A stretch of DNA of 64,000 nt from NCBI RefSeq assembly GCF_003254055.1, contig NZ_QKZT01000014.1, forward strand, positions 66,570 through 130,569, in the 5' to 3' direction. How positions within the stretch are numbered: the stretch's first letter is position 1; every line of letters begins with the position of its first letter. The notes beneath the pieces were generated by a model, which was not told the origin of the DNA, did not search any database, and worked only from the letters and a program-made list of their open reading frames with translations. Of the stretch, positions 53,056 to 61,360 are shown in pieces. The DNA comes from Algoriphagus chordae (GTDB taxonomy: Bacteria > Bacteroidota > Bacteroidia > Cytophagales > Cyclobacteriaceae). The position numbers and the translations under genes are program-made.

Positions 53056-53748
53056 CTAAGTCTTTAGCATTTTTTCAAGAGTCTTTACCCCTGAAGTTGC
53101 ATTTTCGAGGATATAAATAACATTTTTACTTAAACCAACTGATGGATTTATCGGATCAATCAAATAAATCTGACTTAACGCAGGAACATAATTAACTAAA
53201 CCAGCGGCAGGGTAAACTTGCAATGAGGTCCCAATCACTACGAAAATATCTGCAGATCCAGCAATTTGGATAGCTTCATCCATTTTTGGGACTTGCTCTC
53301 CAAACCACACGATGTACGGGCGCAACTGACTTCCCTTCTCACATAAATCACCTTCCTTGATTTCCCAGTGATCCAAGTCATAAACCAAACTCGGATCTAA
53401 GGAACTCTGAGCCTTCGATAGTTCCCCGTGAAGATGAATCACCTTAGAGGATCCAGCTCTTTCATGCAAATCATCTACATTTTGAGTGATAATGGAGACA
53501 TTAAAATCCTGTTCCATTTCTGCTAAAATCGTATGGGCTTGATTTGGCCGACAGCTTAGTAGTTGTTTTCTCCGCTGATTGTAAAAATCCTGAACTAATG
53601 CACGATTCCGTCTCCAGCCTTCGGGCGAAGCCACTTCCATCACATCATGACCTTCCCAAAGCCCATCCGAATCTCTAAAAGTTTTGATGCCGCTTTCCGC
53701 AGAGATACCAGCACCGCTGAGTACAACCAAATGCTTCTTTTTGCTCAT
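53056..53748 (-). CDS. cobB: Sir2-family NAD-dependent deacylase, class III-like, without the zinc-cysteine set
   Basis: A 230-residue sirtuin, start ATG at 53748 (MSKKKHLVVLSGAGISAESG). NAD motifs GAGISAESGIKTFRD and TQNVDDLHERAG are intact; catalytic H107 lies in IHLHGEL. Y56 and R59 in FYNQRR fit the Tyr-X-X-Arg pair that class III enzymes (CobB, SIRT5) use to bind acidic acyl groups. The usual CxxC...CxxC zinc site is reduced to one Cys in GDLCEKGSQLRP. The enzyme probably removes succinyl or related acyl groups from lysine. Confidence 0.9.
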   Translation of the reverse strand: MSKKKHLVVLSGAGISAESGIKTFRDSDGLWEGHDVMEVASPEGWRRNRALVQDFYNQRRKQLLSCRPNQAHTILAEMEQDFNVSIITQNVDDLHERAGSSKVIHLHGELSKAQSSLDPSLVYDLDHWEIKEGDLCEKGSQLRPYIVWFGEQVPKMDEAIQIAGSADIFVVIGTSLQVYPAAGLVNYVPALSQIYLIDPINPSVGLSKNVIYILENATSGVKTLEKMLKT

Positions 53749-53762
53749 GATCTTATTTTTTG

Positions 53763-53880
53763 CCCGCAGATTTACGCTGATAAAAATCACAGATTGTCGG
53801 AGATTTTGAAATATGGAGCAGATGAATCAAACCGAATCCTCAGCGAAAATCTGCGTCATTTATCTGCGCTAATCTGCGGG
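53763..53880. repeat. Long imperfect inverted repeat between the sirtuin and trmB genes
   Basis: The block beginning CCCGCAGATT at 53763 is mirrored by the complement of the end of the gap (AATCTGCGGG, finishing near 53879). The arms are about 45 nt, imperfect, around a loop of about 26 nt. GCAGAT units recur within each arm. Similar CGCAGATT-rich repeats are common between genes in Bacteroidota. Whether it is a mobile element, a terminator or a processing signal is not known. Confidence 0.6.
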
Positions 53881-53898
53881 AACTAAATCCGGGGAATC

Positions 53899-54558
53899 TC
53901 AAATAAACCTACACTTGAGATACTTGATCTTCTCTCCCTTATCAGAAAACATCTTTTCGTAGCGAGTCTGTATCCCAAAATGATCGTCCTTCCATTCAGA
54001 TTGATAGAAATCATGCGTGAAACCAATCACTTCTATATCTTCTCTACTTTGGAAAAGTTCGAGGGAATAATTGAATAAGTCTGTGTTGTCAGTTTTGAAA
54101 TGTAAATATCCATCCTTCTTCAGCATAGGCTTATACATATCCAAAAAGCGCGGAGAAGTCAATCGACGTTTTTCATCCCCATCTCTAGGAAATGGATCTG
54201 GAAAAGTGATCCAAAGCTCAGAAATTTCATCTGCCGCAAAGTACTTTTCCAATAGCTCGATCTGAGTTCTAAGAAAGGCTACATTATGAATCCCCTCTGC
54301 AGTCGCAGTGGAGCTACCTTTCCAGATTCTGCTGCCTTTGATATCTACTCCAATGAAGTTCTGATTGGGGAAATTACGAGCCAAGCCCACTGTGAATTCT
54401 CCTCTACCGCAGGCTAACTCTACGACGATAGGATTGGGATTTTGGAACTGTGCTTCATTCCAGTTTCCTTTGATCGTTTCAAAAATTGGCTTGCCAGCCT
54501 GGATTACATTTGGATTCTCGTCGTTCTCTTGGAAGCGAACCAGTTTTTTTCTACTCAT
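53899..54558 (-). CDS. trmB: tRNA (guanine-N7-)-methyltransferase
   Basis: A 219-residue SAM-dependent methyltransferase that makes m7G46 in tRNA. Features: SAM site VVELACGRGEFTVGLA, GVDIKGSRIWKGS, then the family hallmark ELWITFPDPFPRD with RRLTSPRFLDMY, and the C-terminal ETRYE-like block IQTRYEKMFSDKG. Its start is immediately adjacent to the folC stop (54558/54559), so the two genes are co-transcribed. Confidence 0.96.
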   Translation of the reverse strand: MSRKKLVRFQENDENPNVIQAGKPIFETIKGNWNEAQFQNPNPIVVELACGRGEFTVGLARNFPNQNFIGVDIKGSRIWKGSSTATAEGIHNVAFLRTQIELLEKYFAADEISELWITFPDPFPRDGDEKRRLTSPRFLDMYKPMLKKDGYLHFKTDNTDLFNYSLELFQSREDIEVIGFTHDFYQSEWKDDHFGIQTRYEKMFSDKGEKIKYLKCRFI

Positions 54559-55980
54559 CTAAAGCTCTTCGATTTCTGCAACCACAAAAGTACTCCCTCC
54601 CACAAAAATCAAGTCATCTTCCGCTGCATTTTTTCTTGCAAATGCTAAAGCTTCATTTATATCTTGAATTATTTCGCCTTTCAATCCTACAGAAGCGGCT
54701 TTTTCAGCCATCTGAGCAGCAGGCAAAGCTCTAGGAAGATTCGCTTCGCAAAAGACATAGGTTGCGGAACTAGGAAGCATTGACAGCACTTTAGAGATAT
54801 CCTTGTCCTGAACCATTCCCAGCACAAGCCAAAGCTTGGCAAAAGAGTATGTTTCTAATTGCGCAAGGATCTCTCGAAATCCAGCTTCATTATGCCCTGT
54901 ATCACAAATCACCGTTGGGTTAGATGACAGCGTTTGCCATCTACCTTTCAGACCAGTTAATTCAGTTACATTTTGCAAGCCTTTCAAAACCGCCTCATTC
55001 GGTAAATCCCAGCCCAGTTTCCTCATCTGAGTAATAGACTCCAAAATTCCAGGGAGATTATATTTCTGATAATTCCCGTTCAGCCCAAAAGTCAAATCAA
55101 AGGTCTTCCCTTCCCCCTCCGTGGTCTGTGTCTTCACAGACCACTCAAATTCCTTACTATTTACAACGACAGCCGTCTCAGCCTGTGTCTCCACAGACTC
55201 CTCAGCCGCCTCGGTCTGTGTCCTCCCAGACCGAAATACTGCCTCCCTAGTCGCAATCTGGTATCTGGCCTTCCCATCCTCCTCAGAGACTTTTTCAGCC
55301 TTCCAGTTTTGATCGGCAAAAGTGATTGAGGCATTCATCTCCTTAGCCTTTTTGATAAAAATATCTTTAGTCTCCTCATGAGTTTCACTGATCACCACAG
55401 GCACATTTGCTTTGATAATCCCAGCTTTTTCTCCTGCGATCAAAGGAAGCGTATCCCCGAGAAATTGCACATGATCAAAACCAATATTCGTAATCAAAGA
55501 AAGCTCAGGCCTGATAATATTCGTGCTATCGAAATTACCTCCCATTCCTACTTCTATGATAGCGATATCAACTTCCGACTGTGCAAAATGCCAGAATGCC
55601 ATCCCAACCGTCATCTCAAAGAAACTAGGCTTCAGTTCATCAAGAAAGTTTTTGTGTTCTGAAACGAACTGCACAACCAGCTCAGGGCTGATTTCCTGCC
55701 CATTTATCCTGATTCGTTCGGTGAAAGACTTAAGATGCGGTGAGGTGTAAAGCCCGGTCTTATAACCGGCAGATTGAAATATAGCAGCCAAACTATGAGA
55801 AGAACTTCCTTTCCCATTGGTACCAGCTACATGAATAGATTTGAATTTGTGTTCTGGATTTCCGAGATGATCACAGAGCAAAATTGTGCTTCGAAGATCC
55901 TTACGAAAAGCGGATGCCCCCACTCGCTGGAACATGGGAAGGGAATTAAATAAATAATCCAGCGTCTCCTGGTAATTCAT
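54559..55980 (-). CDS. folC: Bifunctional dihydrofolate/folylpolyglutamate synthase with in-frame repeat insertion
   Basis: A 473-residue FolC, start ATG at 55980 (MNYQETLDYLFNSLPMFQRVG). P-loop G53-T-N-G-K-G-S59, then YTSPHLKSFTERIRING, EVGMGGNFDSTN and SLITNIGFDH confirm the family. It adds glutamate to dihydropteroate or folate. Residues about 249-290 look foreign: three similar units (SGRTQTE, SVETQAE, SVKTQTTE) encoded by three GTCTGTGTC-type palindromes at 55121-55233. Without them the length would be close to the usual 420-430. The insertion lies between conserved strands, in a spot likely to be a surface loop, and keeps the frame. It is co-transcribed with trmB. Confidence 0.95.
   Translation of the reverse strand: MNYQETLDYLFNSLPMFQRVGASAFRKDLRSTILLCDHLGNPEHKFKSIHVAGTNGKGSSSHSLAAIFQSAGYKTGLYTSPHLKSFTERIRINGQEISPELVVQFVSEHKNFLDELKPSFFEMTVGMAFWHFAQSEVDIAIIEVGMGGNFDSTNIIRPELSLITNIGFDHVQFLGDTLPLIAGEKAGIIKANVPVVISETHEETKDIFIKKAKEMNASITFADQNWKAEKVSEEDGKARYQIATREAVFRSGRTQTEAAEESVETQAETAVVVNSKEFEWSVKTQTTEGEGKTFDLTFGLNGNYQKYNLPGILESITQMRKLGWDLPNEAVLKGLQNVTELTGLKGRWQTLSSNPTVICDTGHNEAGFREILAQLETYSFAKLWLVLGMVQDKDISKVLSMLPSSATYVFCEANLPRALPAAQMAEKAASVGLKGEIIQDINEALAFARKNAAEDDLIFVGGSTFVVAEIEEL
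55121..55233. repeat. Three REP-like palindromes inside the folC coding sequence
   Basis: Unit 1 (55121-55144): GTGGTCTGTG-tctt-CACAGACCAC, 10-bp perfect arms. Unit 2 (near 55182-55198): CTGTG-tctc-CACAG core with one mismatched outer pair. Unit 3 (55211-55233): TCGGTCTG...CAGACCGA, 8-bp arms. All three share GTCTGTGTC-like cores, and a fourth relative is at 14323-14343. They are in frame and translated in folC. Confidence 0.75.
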
Positions 55981-56038
55981 TGACAATTTCAATTTATACA
56001 ATTGTGAGAATCCTTAATAAGCTTTCATGGAACGAAGA

Positions 56039-56464
56039 TCATGCTTCATTTAGTTTTTCAAAAAAATCAGAAATCTTTAATATTTCCGTCAAACCTGATT
56101 TTTCAACTACAAGTAAATCATTGTCACCAGTCACTAAATAATCTGCCCTTCCATCTTTAGCTAACTCAAGCAGAAAATCATCATTTGGGTCTCTACATAT
56201 AGTGATCCTACTCGAAACATCAATCAATTCAATAAAAGGATCGAAAGCATCTAGCATTTGATCAAGTGAATCTTCTCCAAAGTATTTACTGAGCTTTGGT
56301 TTTCTGATAGTTTTCTGAATCTCGTCAATCAATTGCTTACTAAACAAAAGCCTAACTTCTTGGGATAGTAAAAGTGATTCGAGCTGATTGAGGCGATTCG
56401 AGATAATAAAGCTTATCCATAGGTTTGTATCAATTACAATCCGTATTTCTCTATTTCTCCTCAT
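56039..56464 (-). CDS. PIN-domain toxin of a putative type II toxin-antitoxin pair
   Basis: A 141-residue PIN-domain ribonuclease-like protein of the 'putative toxin-antitoxin system toxin component, PIN family' group. Acidic active-site residues are visible: D12 in IVIDTNLWIS, Glu in LIDEIQKTIRKPK, Asp in CRDPNDDFLLELA, Asp in YLVTGDNDLL. Its start overlaps the upstream small gene by 14 nt, which is typical for a toxin-antitoxin operon. The pair sits between folC and tonB. Confidence 0.88.
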   Translation of the reverse strand: MRRNREIRIVIDTNLWISFIISNRLNQLESLLLSQEVRLLFSKQLIDEIQKTIRKPKLSKYFGEDSLDQMLDAFDPFIELIDVSSRITICRDPNDDFLLELAKDGRADYLVTGDNDLLVVEKSGLTEILKISDFFEKLNEA

Positions 56465-56666
56465 CTCTAGCAGACCTTACTTCATCTACCATTTTGGCCA
56501 ATTCCTCTAAAGAAGGAGCAGAATCTGAATTCTTCCTCATACTCTTTAAATAAGTCTGCATTTTACTTGCGGGCTCGTCACTTATTTTAATAAGGTTCAA
56601 ATCTTCCATTCCTCTAATCAATTTTAGAGCTTTGGGATTTAGAATTTCAATTTTGAGAGCCTCCAT
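56451..56666 (-). CDS. Putative antitoxin of the PIN toxin
   Basis: A 71-residue protein. It begins MEALKIEILNPKALKLIRGMEDLNLIKI, a pattern seen in short antitoxin-like proteins paired with PIN toxins in Bacteroidota. Its charged C-terminal helix (SLEELAKMVDEVRSARDEEK) could wrap the toxin. Its 3' end overlaps the toxin start by 14 nt. Identification rests on size, position and overlap; the sequence alone is weak. Confidence 0.7.
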   Translation of the reverse strand: MEALKIEILNPKALKLIRGMEDLNLIKISDEPASKMQTYLKSMRKNSDSAPSLEELAKMVDEVRSARDEEK

Positions 56667-56744
56667 AGGGTAGATGGGAAAATGATCTAATCAAATTTAA
56701 CGAAAGCGAATGACAAATTGATACTGAGACGAACTCCAATCGAA

Positions 56745-57701
56745 TCAATCAACCTTTACGACAAAGGTGATTTTCCCAGTAGAAAATTCAGCAGCCGCGC
56801 CACCTTGCTTCTTAAATGATATCTGATTGACTACCTGACGGTAATAGGCCAATACATCATTGGAAACATTGTATTCCAAAGGAACGGCTTGAACCACTCG
56901 ACCTAGATCATCGATGGTGATTTTAAAAACAATTTTACCGTTTCGTGTAGATACTCTATCGTTGATATTTGGTCGCTGAGCAAAGTCCCAACCTGCAAGA
57001 TCAAGGCTATATCCATCACCAGAATTAGCTCCTTTTCCAGAACCAACTCCCATAAGCGCTCTCCCTTCAATAGTCCCTTTTGGATCGCCTTCATCGCCTT
57101 TTTCATTTGAGGTTCCCTGGGCTCCACCGGAAGCTGGTTTGGTTCCTTTCCCTGAAGTACCTCCTGCACCAAAGATTGCTCTTTGATCAATTTTTGGTTT
57201 TTCAGGGGCTTTTTGAACCGTTTCTTTCTCCTCCGCCTTGGCTGGAGTTTCGACTGGCTTAGCCACTTCTTTTTTTACAGGCTCTGGCTTTTTGGTCTGC
57301 TCTGTCGCCTTTTCCTCACCTCTAATCGGGGAAGGTTTGGCTGTCACAGCCTTATTAACAGATGGTTTTGGTTGCGCTGCTGGCTTAGCTGTCTCCGTCT
57401 TAGGACTTGGGGCTGGTGTGGCAGGCTTCGTTACTTCAGGAGCTATTTCTCCAGGTGCTGCTGCTTCCACTACTGGTGTTGGAATCTCTGACGGTGCTAC
57501 AGGACTATTTTTTTCGCCCGAACCTGTTGGTGTGAAACCAAGGTTTAGCTCCAAGCCGAAAGTAGGCAAAGGCGGAATTGGCTGCTTCCAAACCACAATA
57601 AAATAGAGCGCAATCAAAAGCAACACGTTAAAGATAATGGTGATTATCCACGATTTTTTCTTGCTTTCGTTCTCTATTTTCTCTGCATTCCAATATTCCA
57701 T
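56745..57701 (-). CDS. TonB-like energy transducer
   Basis: A 318-residue TonB/TolA-like protein, start ATG at 57701 (MEYWNAEKIENESKKKSW); an ATG at 57734 would overlap exbD by 29 nt. One TM helix (about 18-38) is followed by a Pro/Ala/Lys/Glu-rich periplasm-spanning region (about 55-160) and a Gly-rich stretch (about 165-225). The C-terminal TonB-type domain (GKIVFKITIDDLGRVVQAVPLEY...ITFVVKV) is at about 250-318. It directly follows exbB and exbD, so the three form an energy-transducing complex in the inner membrane. Confidence 0.85.
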   Translation of the reverse strand: MEYWNAEKIENESKKKSWIITIIFNVLLLIALYFIVVWKQPIPPLPTFGLELNLGFTPTGSGEKNSPVAPSEIPTPVVEAAAPGEIAPEVTKPATPAPSPKTETAKPAAQPKPSVNKAVTAKPSPIRGEEKATEQTKKPEPVKKEVAKPVETPAKAEEKETVQKAPEKPKIDQRAIFGAGGTSGKGTKPASGGAQGTSNEKGDEGDPKGTIEGRALMGVGSGKGANSGDGYSLDLAGWDFAQRPNINDRVSTRNGKIVFKITIDDLGRVVQAVPLEYNVSNDVLAYYRQVVNQISFKKQGGAAAEFSTGKITFVVKVD

Positions 57702-57705
57702 TTCA

Positions 57706-58095
57706 TTAGAATGGTTTTGTTGCGATTGAAACATTTGCTTCCAATCCTGCTGCTATCCCTCCGATCTCCACTAAGTACTCTACAGGAACATCTTTGTCGA
57801 TATGCAACACGACCTGACCTTTCTTATTCTCAAGTAAAGAAGTCAATTCAGCCTTGATTTGTTCCCTTGGGACTATCTTGTCGTTGACAGAATACTTGAG
57901 ATCCTTTGTAATAGTAACGCTTACTTCCTGCATTACGATGTCCGAAGTCTCGCTAGAAGGTAAATTTACTGGCAATCCTGAAGGTGTGATGAAGGAAGAA
58001 GTAAGCATAAAGAAAATCAACAACAGAAAAATAATATCTGTCATCGATGACATACTGAATGCTGGATCTACTTTATTTTTAGCCTGAAGTCCCAT
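57706..58095 (-). CDS. exbD: ExbD/TolR family biopolymer transport protein
   Basis: A 129-residue ExbD/TolR protein, start ATG at 58095 (MGLQAKNKVDPAFSMSSMTDIIF). The single TM helix (about 17-37) has the essential Asp in SMTDIIFLLLIFFML. The periplasmic domain follows (NLPSSETSD, GQVVLHIDKDVPVEYLVEIGGIAAGL). It starts 1 base past the exbB stop. Works with ExbB to convert proton motive force into movement of the TonB-like protein. Confidence 0.92.
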   Translation of the reverse strand: MGLQAKNKVDPAFSMSSMTDIIFLLLIFFMLTSSFITPSGLPVNLPSSETSDIVMQEVSVTITKDLKYSVNDKIVPREQIKAELTSLLENKKGQVVLHIDKDVPVEYLVEIGGIAAGLEANVSIATKPF

Positions 58096-58096
58096 A

Positions 58097-58786
58097 TTAG
58101 TTATCTTGAAGCAAGTCAATAAACTCTATCGAAGAATATTCCATGTTGTGAACAAGCTTCGACACCTTCGATACAAGAAAATTATAGCCTAAGTAAGCTA
58201 CAATACCTACCACCAAACCTGCGGCTGTGGTGATCATCGCTTCATAAATCCCCTCGGAAAGCAATTTTGGGGACACCATGCCTTCTTCCTGTGCTATCGC
58301 TATAAATGCCTGTATCATACCTGCAACAGTTCCTAAGAAACCAATCATAGGTGCCGCGCCAGATACAGTTGCCAGAAGATTCAAATTCTTCTCCAATTTA
58401 TAAATCTCAATTTTTCCGACGTTCTCGATAGCAACTTCTATATTTTTCAAAGGAGAACCTATACGCTCAATTCCTTTGGCAATCATATTAGCTACCGGAG
58501 TTTGCTCTCCAGCACAAAGGATTTTAGCCTTTTCTGTCTGCCCACTTTGCACCAATACTTTCACCTGATCCATCAAATGCGATGAAGTTTTGGAAGCTTT
58601 GTTGAGTGTAATCAGTCGCTCTACAAAAATGAATATCGCCAAAATGAACAATAAGTAAAGCGGAATCATCATGTATCCGCCTTTGATTAAAAGATCAAGA
58701 AGGCCAATGTTTTGTTTGGTGGCGCCCATGGCCAAGTTTTCTGCTGCAGAAAGAGAATCTGTAGAGAGCGTCTGAAGTAAAATCAT
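58097..58786 (-). CDS. exbB: MotA/TolQ/ExbB family proton channel protein
   Basis: A 229-residue ExbB/TolQ protein with three TM segments: about 38-54 (MMIPLYLLFILAIFIFVERL), and the hallmark pair in APMIGFLGTVAGMIQAF and ITTAAGLVVGIVAYLGYNFL. The GFLGTV and AMITTAAGL motifs identify the family. A SPOR-domain gene precedes it with a 1-base gap, and exbD follows, so this is a tight operon. Confidence 0.95.
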   Translation of the reverse strand: MILLQTLSTDSLSAAENLAMGATKQNIGLLDLLIKGGYMMIPLYLLFILAIFIFVERLITLNKASKTSSHLMDQVKVLVQSGQTEKAKILCAGEQTPVANMIAKGIERIGSPLKNIEVAIENVGKIEIYKLEKNLNLLATVSGAAPMIGFLGTVAGMIQAFIAIAQEEGMVSPKLLSEGIYEAMITTAAGLVVGIVAYLGYNFLVSKVSKLVHNMEYSSIEFIDLLQDN

Positions 58787-58787
58787 A

Positions 58788-59570
58788 TTAATATTTCAAA
58801 ATCCATAAATCTTCTGTGTACTGGTCTTTGACACGAGCAAGCTCTTCATTGATGGCAGTCCAGCCTCTTGAAGTCCCAATAGCCAAACGATAGTTTGTTA
58901 CATCTTCGTATGGCATAATCAGGTAAACTGTCTCCGCTCTATCCTTATATTGCTCAGCTTCCTGCAAAGCCATAGCTTCATTAGGAAGACTTCCTACTAC
59001 AATATAGAATTGAGGCCGAGCAGGTTTTTCTGTTACTCTAACCAAAGTTCCAGACACCTTAGACGCAATAGTTGTACCAGTTTGGACTGATTCGGCGACA
59101 GGTGGAACAGAACTTATAGAATCCGGAATATTTTCTTGATTATCAGATGTTTGTAATTCTTCACTTGGGGTAGAATTGATGGCTACGGCATCATTTTCTT
59201 GGCTTGCCAAACCTTCTATCGATTCAGAAACGAGCTCAGTCGAATCTTGACTTGGCGCGACAGACTTATTCATTTGCCAAATAATCACTAGCACTACCGC
59301 TAAAGCTATGACAGCAGCAATCCAAACCCATGAATTATTGGATTTTTTCTCCTCAACTTTGTACTCAGATCTAGAGACTTTCTCAGTCTCCACCTGCTTA
59401 GGTTTGACAGCCTGAATCGTCTTCTTTTTGATATCGGCCACATTGATTGGTTCAGCCTTTAGCTCCTCTTTTTTAGAGCTTTCGGCTTGCGCCAAAGGAA
59501 CAACTTCTACATATGGAAGCCCATAATCCTTAGGATCAGTCCAGTGCTTATTATCTGTGCTTTTAGCCAT
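58788..59570 (-). CDS. SPOR-domain membrane protein
   Basis: A 260-residue inner-membrane protein, start ATG at 59570 (MAKSTDNKHWTDPKDYGLPYVEVVPL). A cytoplasmic N-terminus of about 85 residues with KPKQVETEKVSR-type charged sequence is followed by one TM helix (WVWIAAVIALAVVLVIIWQ). Then comes a Ser/Glu/Thr-rich linker and a C-terminal SPOR domain (RPQFYIVVGSLPNEAMALQEAEQY to the end). SPOR domains bind denuded glycan of septal peptidoglycan. Its place directly before exbB suggests that it couples the ExbB/D/TonB complex to the cell wall. Confidence 0.85.
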   Translation of the reverse strand: MAKSTDNKHWTDPKDYGLPYVEVVPLAQAESSKKEELKAEPINVADIKKKTIQAVKPKQVETEKVSRSEYKVEEKKSNNSWVWIAAVIALAVVLVIIWQMNKSVAPSQDSTELVSESIEGLASQENDAVAINSTPSEELQTSDNQENIPDSISSVPPVAESVQTGTTIASKVSGTLVRVTEKPARPQFYIVVGSLPNEAMALQEAEQYKDRAETVYLIMPYEDVTNYRLAIGTSRGWTAINEELARVKDQYTEDLWILKY

Positions 59571-59638
59571 TGCTTTCGGGGAATAGTACGAAACTAAATG
59601 AATTGAGCCTAAACCCCAACCCAAAGTCTCAAACAATC

Positions 59639-61357
59639 TTAGAATTTAAAGGAAGCTCCACCAATAAACTGAATCCCTCTTACTGGATAATTCAGCCAAC
59701 GCATGTTTTTACCATTTAGGATATTATTTCCCACAGCAAAAACGGATATGCGATCCGTAATCCCATAATCGGCCTTCAATTGCAAATCAGCGATGGTTTT
59801 CAATTTAACCACCTCATACGGACCAGAGTATCCCACTACATCGCTCAAATCTTGCCCTCTCGCTTTTAAGCCACCCATCAAATTCAAATTCGCCTGAACG
59901 ATTAATCGCTCAATTGGTGTAATCTGATTGTTTACTCTCAATTCCCAGACAGGTCTATTCCAAGCTTCTGCTTGTGTGCTTAGATCGTATTGATACAAAT
60001 CCAATCTACTGTTGAGTGTGTACATATCAGAGAATTTATATCCCAGTTCTGCATTGATATTGAATACAGTCGTCTTCTCATCATAAACCATACTAAATCT
60101 AGCTGAATCTGATGTCACAAGATTTGAAGTATAGTTGTTTACAAAGAAGTAAAGTTGATTGTATCGACTCATGTTGACAGCGCCACGATAGCTAAATGCA
60201 CCATTAAACTGACCTATTATCCCAGCTTCAACTTTGTAATTCTGAATCGTATTAAGCAATTGGTCACTTGGTCCCAAATAAGGGTTTTCGTTCACAAAAC
60301 TGTAATAGGTATTTCGCTGTACATCCCCTGAGAATTCAGCAAAAAAGCCAAATTCCTCAGCAAACTGATAATTTGCTTTTAGGACTGGGAACACATGAAA
60401 ATCACTTGATTTATTTGCTATAGAATCATTTTCAGAAACAAGATTCACTCCTGCAGTGAAATTGAATGCATCGTACTTGTACGAAACTGTAGGACGAATC
60501 GCAAAATATGTTCTCTTCAATGAATAAGTCAGATCTTCAGGATTTGTAGAAAAATAAGATAGACCAACTCTACCTGCCCAATCTTCTGAAGGCCTGAAAG
60601 TCCCACTTCCCTCTACTCCTATTTGATTCTCTTTGACTAAATAGCTATCATTGAAGCTTCTAAAACTCACTTGACCCTCATAGGAAAAAGGGCCTACTTT
60701 CTCCAACTCCCGAATCCCTGCTTTCACTTCTATGGCATGTAGTACATTACCACTGAATCCGGTAAAGTCTCCATTTTCATCTATAGCATAATTCGGATCG
60801 AGTCCATAGAACTGATAACTATCCTGATTCCATTTGATACCTCCGAAAACCTCAAAAAGATCCGTATAGTAACTTCCGTCAAATCCCAAATTAGTGTGTG
60901 CTTCCTTTGATTCCTCTGCCAGAACAGGTCCTTTTCCAAAACTCTGATGATTCAACTGCAATGAATAATTGAAGTCTGCAATTTCAGTACCCATGTATCT
61001 AGCTTCCAGAAGCGGAGAGGCGAAATTACCATAGCCCGCTCTGATATAACCTGGGTAAAGATCCAGACGCTCTGGCGAGTAGACTTTCTGAGATGGTTCA
61101 GCTTTCAGATCCAATGGCTTTAGATTCAGAGGATAGCTGCTTACCAAATATCTATATTCATTCAAACCTGTTGGCTTAGGCAGCACAGGTAGTTTCTCGT
61201 ACATTCTTGGCTGCACCGGTACAGTGAGCACGCGGTCTTTTCGGATCACAAATTCCTGATCGGTTACAGCTCCCCTTTGCTGGGTTTGAGCCATAGCCCA
61301 TCCGGATGTCAAACCGATAATTCCTGTCAAAAGGATAGTTTTCGCTAGCTTTTTCAT
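59639..61357 (-). CDS. Plug-less TonB-receptor-like outer-membrane beta-barrel protein
   Basis: A 572-residue outer-membrane protein, signal peptide about 1-23 (ending AMAQ). It has no carboxypeptidase-like domain and no recognisable TonB-receptor plug. After a proline-rich segment (VPVQPRMYEKLPVLPKPTGLNEYRYLVSS) the barrel starts near residue 100 with GYIRAGYGNFASPLLEARY and ends IQFIGGASFKF, the C-terminal Phe expected for Bam insertion. It lies 3 bases after the TPR gene stop and before the SPOR/ExbB/ExbD/TonB genes, so it is likely part of the same envelope machine. Confidence 0.85.
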   Translation of the reverse strand: MKKLAKTILLTGIIGLTSGWAMAQTQQRGAVTDQEFVIRKDRVLTVPVQPRMYEKLPVLPKPTGLNEYRYLVSSYPLNLKPLDLKAEPSQKVYSPERLDLYPGYIRAGYGNFASPLLEARYMGTEIADFNYSLQLNHQSFGKGPVLAEESKEAHTNLGFDGSYYTDLFEVFGGIKWNQDSYQFYGLDPNYAIDENGDFTGFSGNVLHAIEVKAGIRELEKVGPFSYEGQVSFRSFNDSYLVKENQIGVEGSGTFRPSEDWAGRVGLSYFSTNPEDLTYSLKRTYFAIRPTVSYKYDAFNFTAGVNLVSENDSIANKSSDFHVFPVLKANYQFAEEFGFFAEFSGDVQRNTYYSFVNENPYLGPSDQLLNTIQNYKVEAGIIGQFNGAFSYRGAVNMSRYNQLYFFVNNYTSNLVTSDSARFSMVYDEKTTVFNINAELGYKFSDMYTLNSRLDLYQYDLSTQAEAWNRPVWELRVNNQITPIERLIVQANLNLMGGLKARGQDLSDVVGYSGPYEVVKLKTIADLQLKADYGITDRISVFAVGNNILNGKNMRWLNYPVRGIQFIGGASFKF

Positions 61358-61360
61358 GGT

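Noticed and set aside
57183..57606. Long plus-strand frames (102 and 122 codons) opposite the TonB-like gene
   Set aside because: They mirror the Pro/Ala/Lys-rich linker, giving artificial low-complexity sequence; no independent evidence for a gene.
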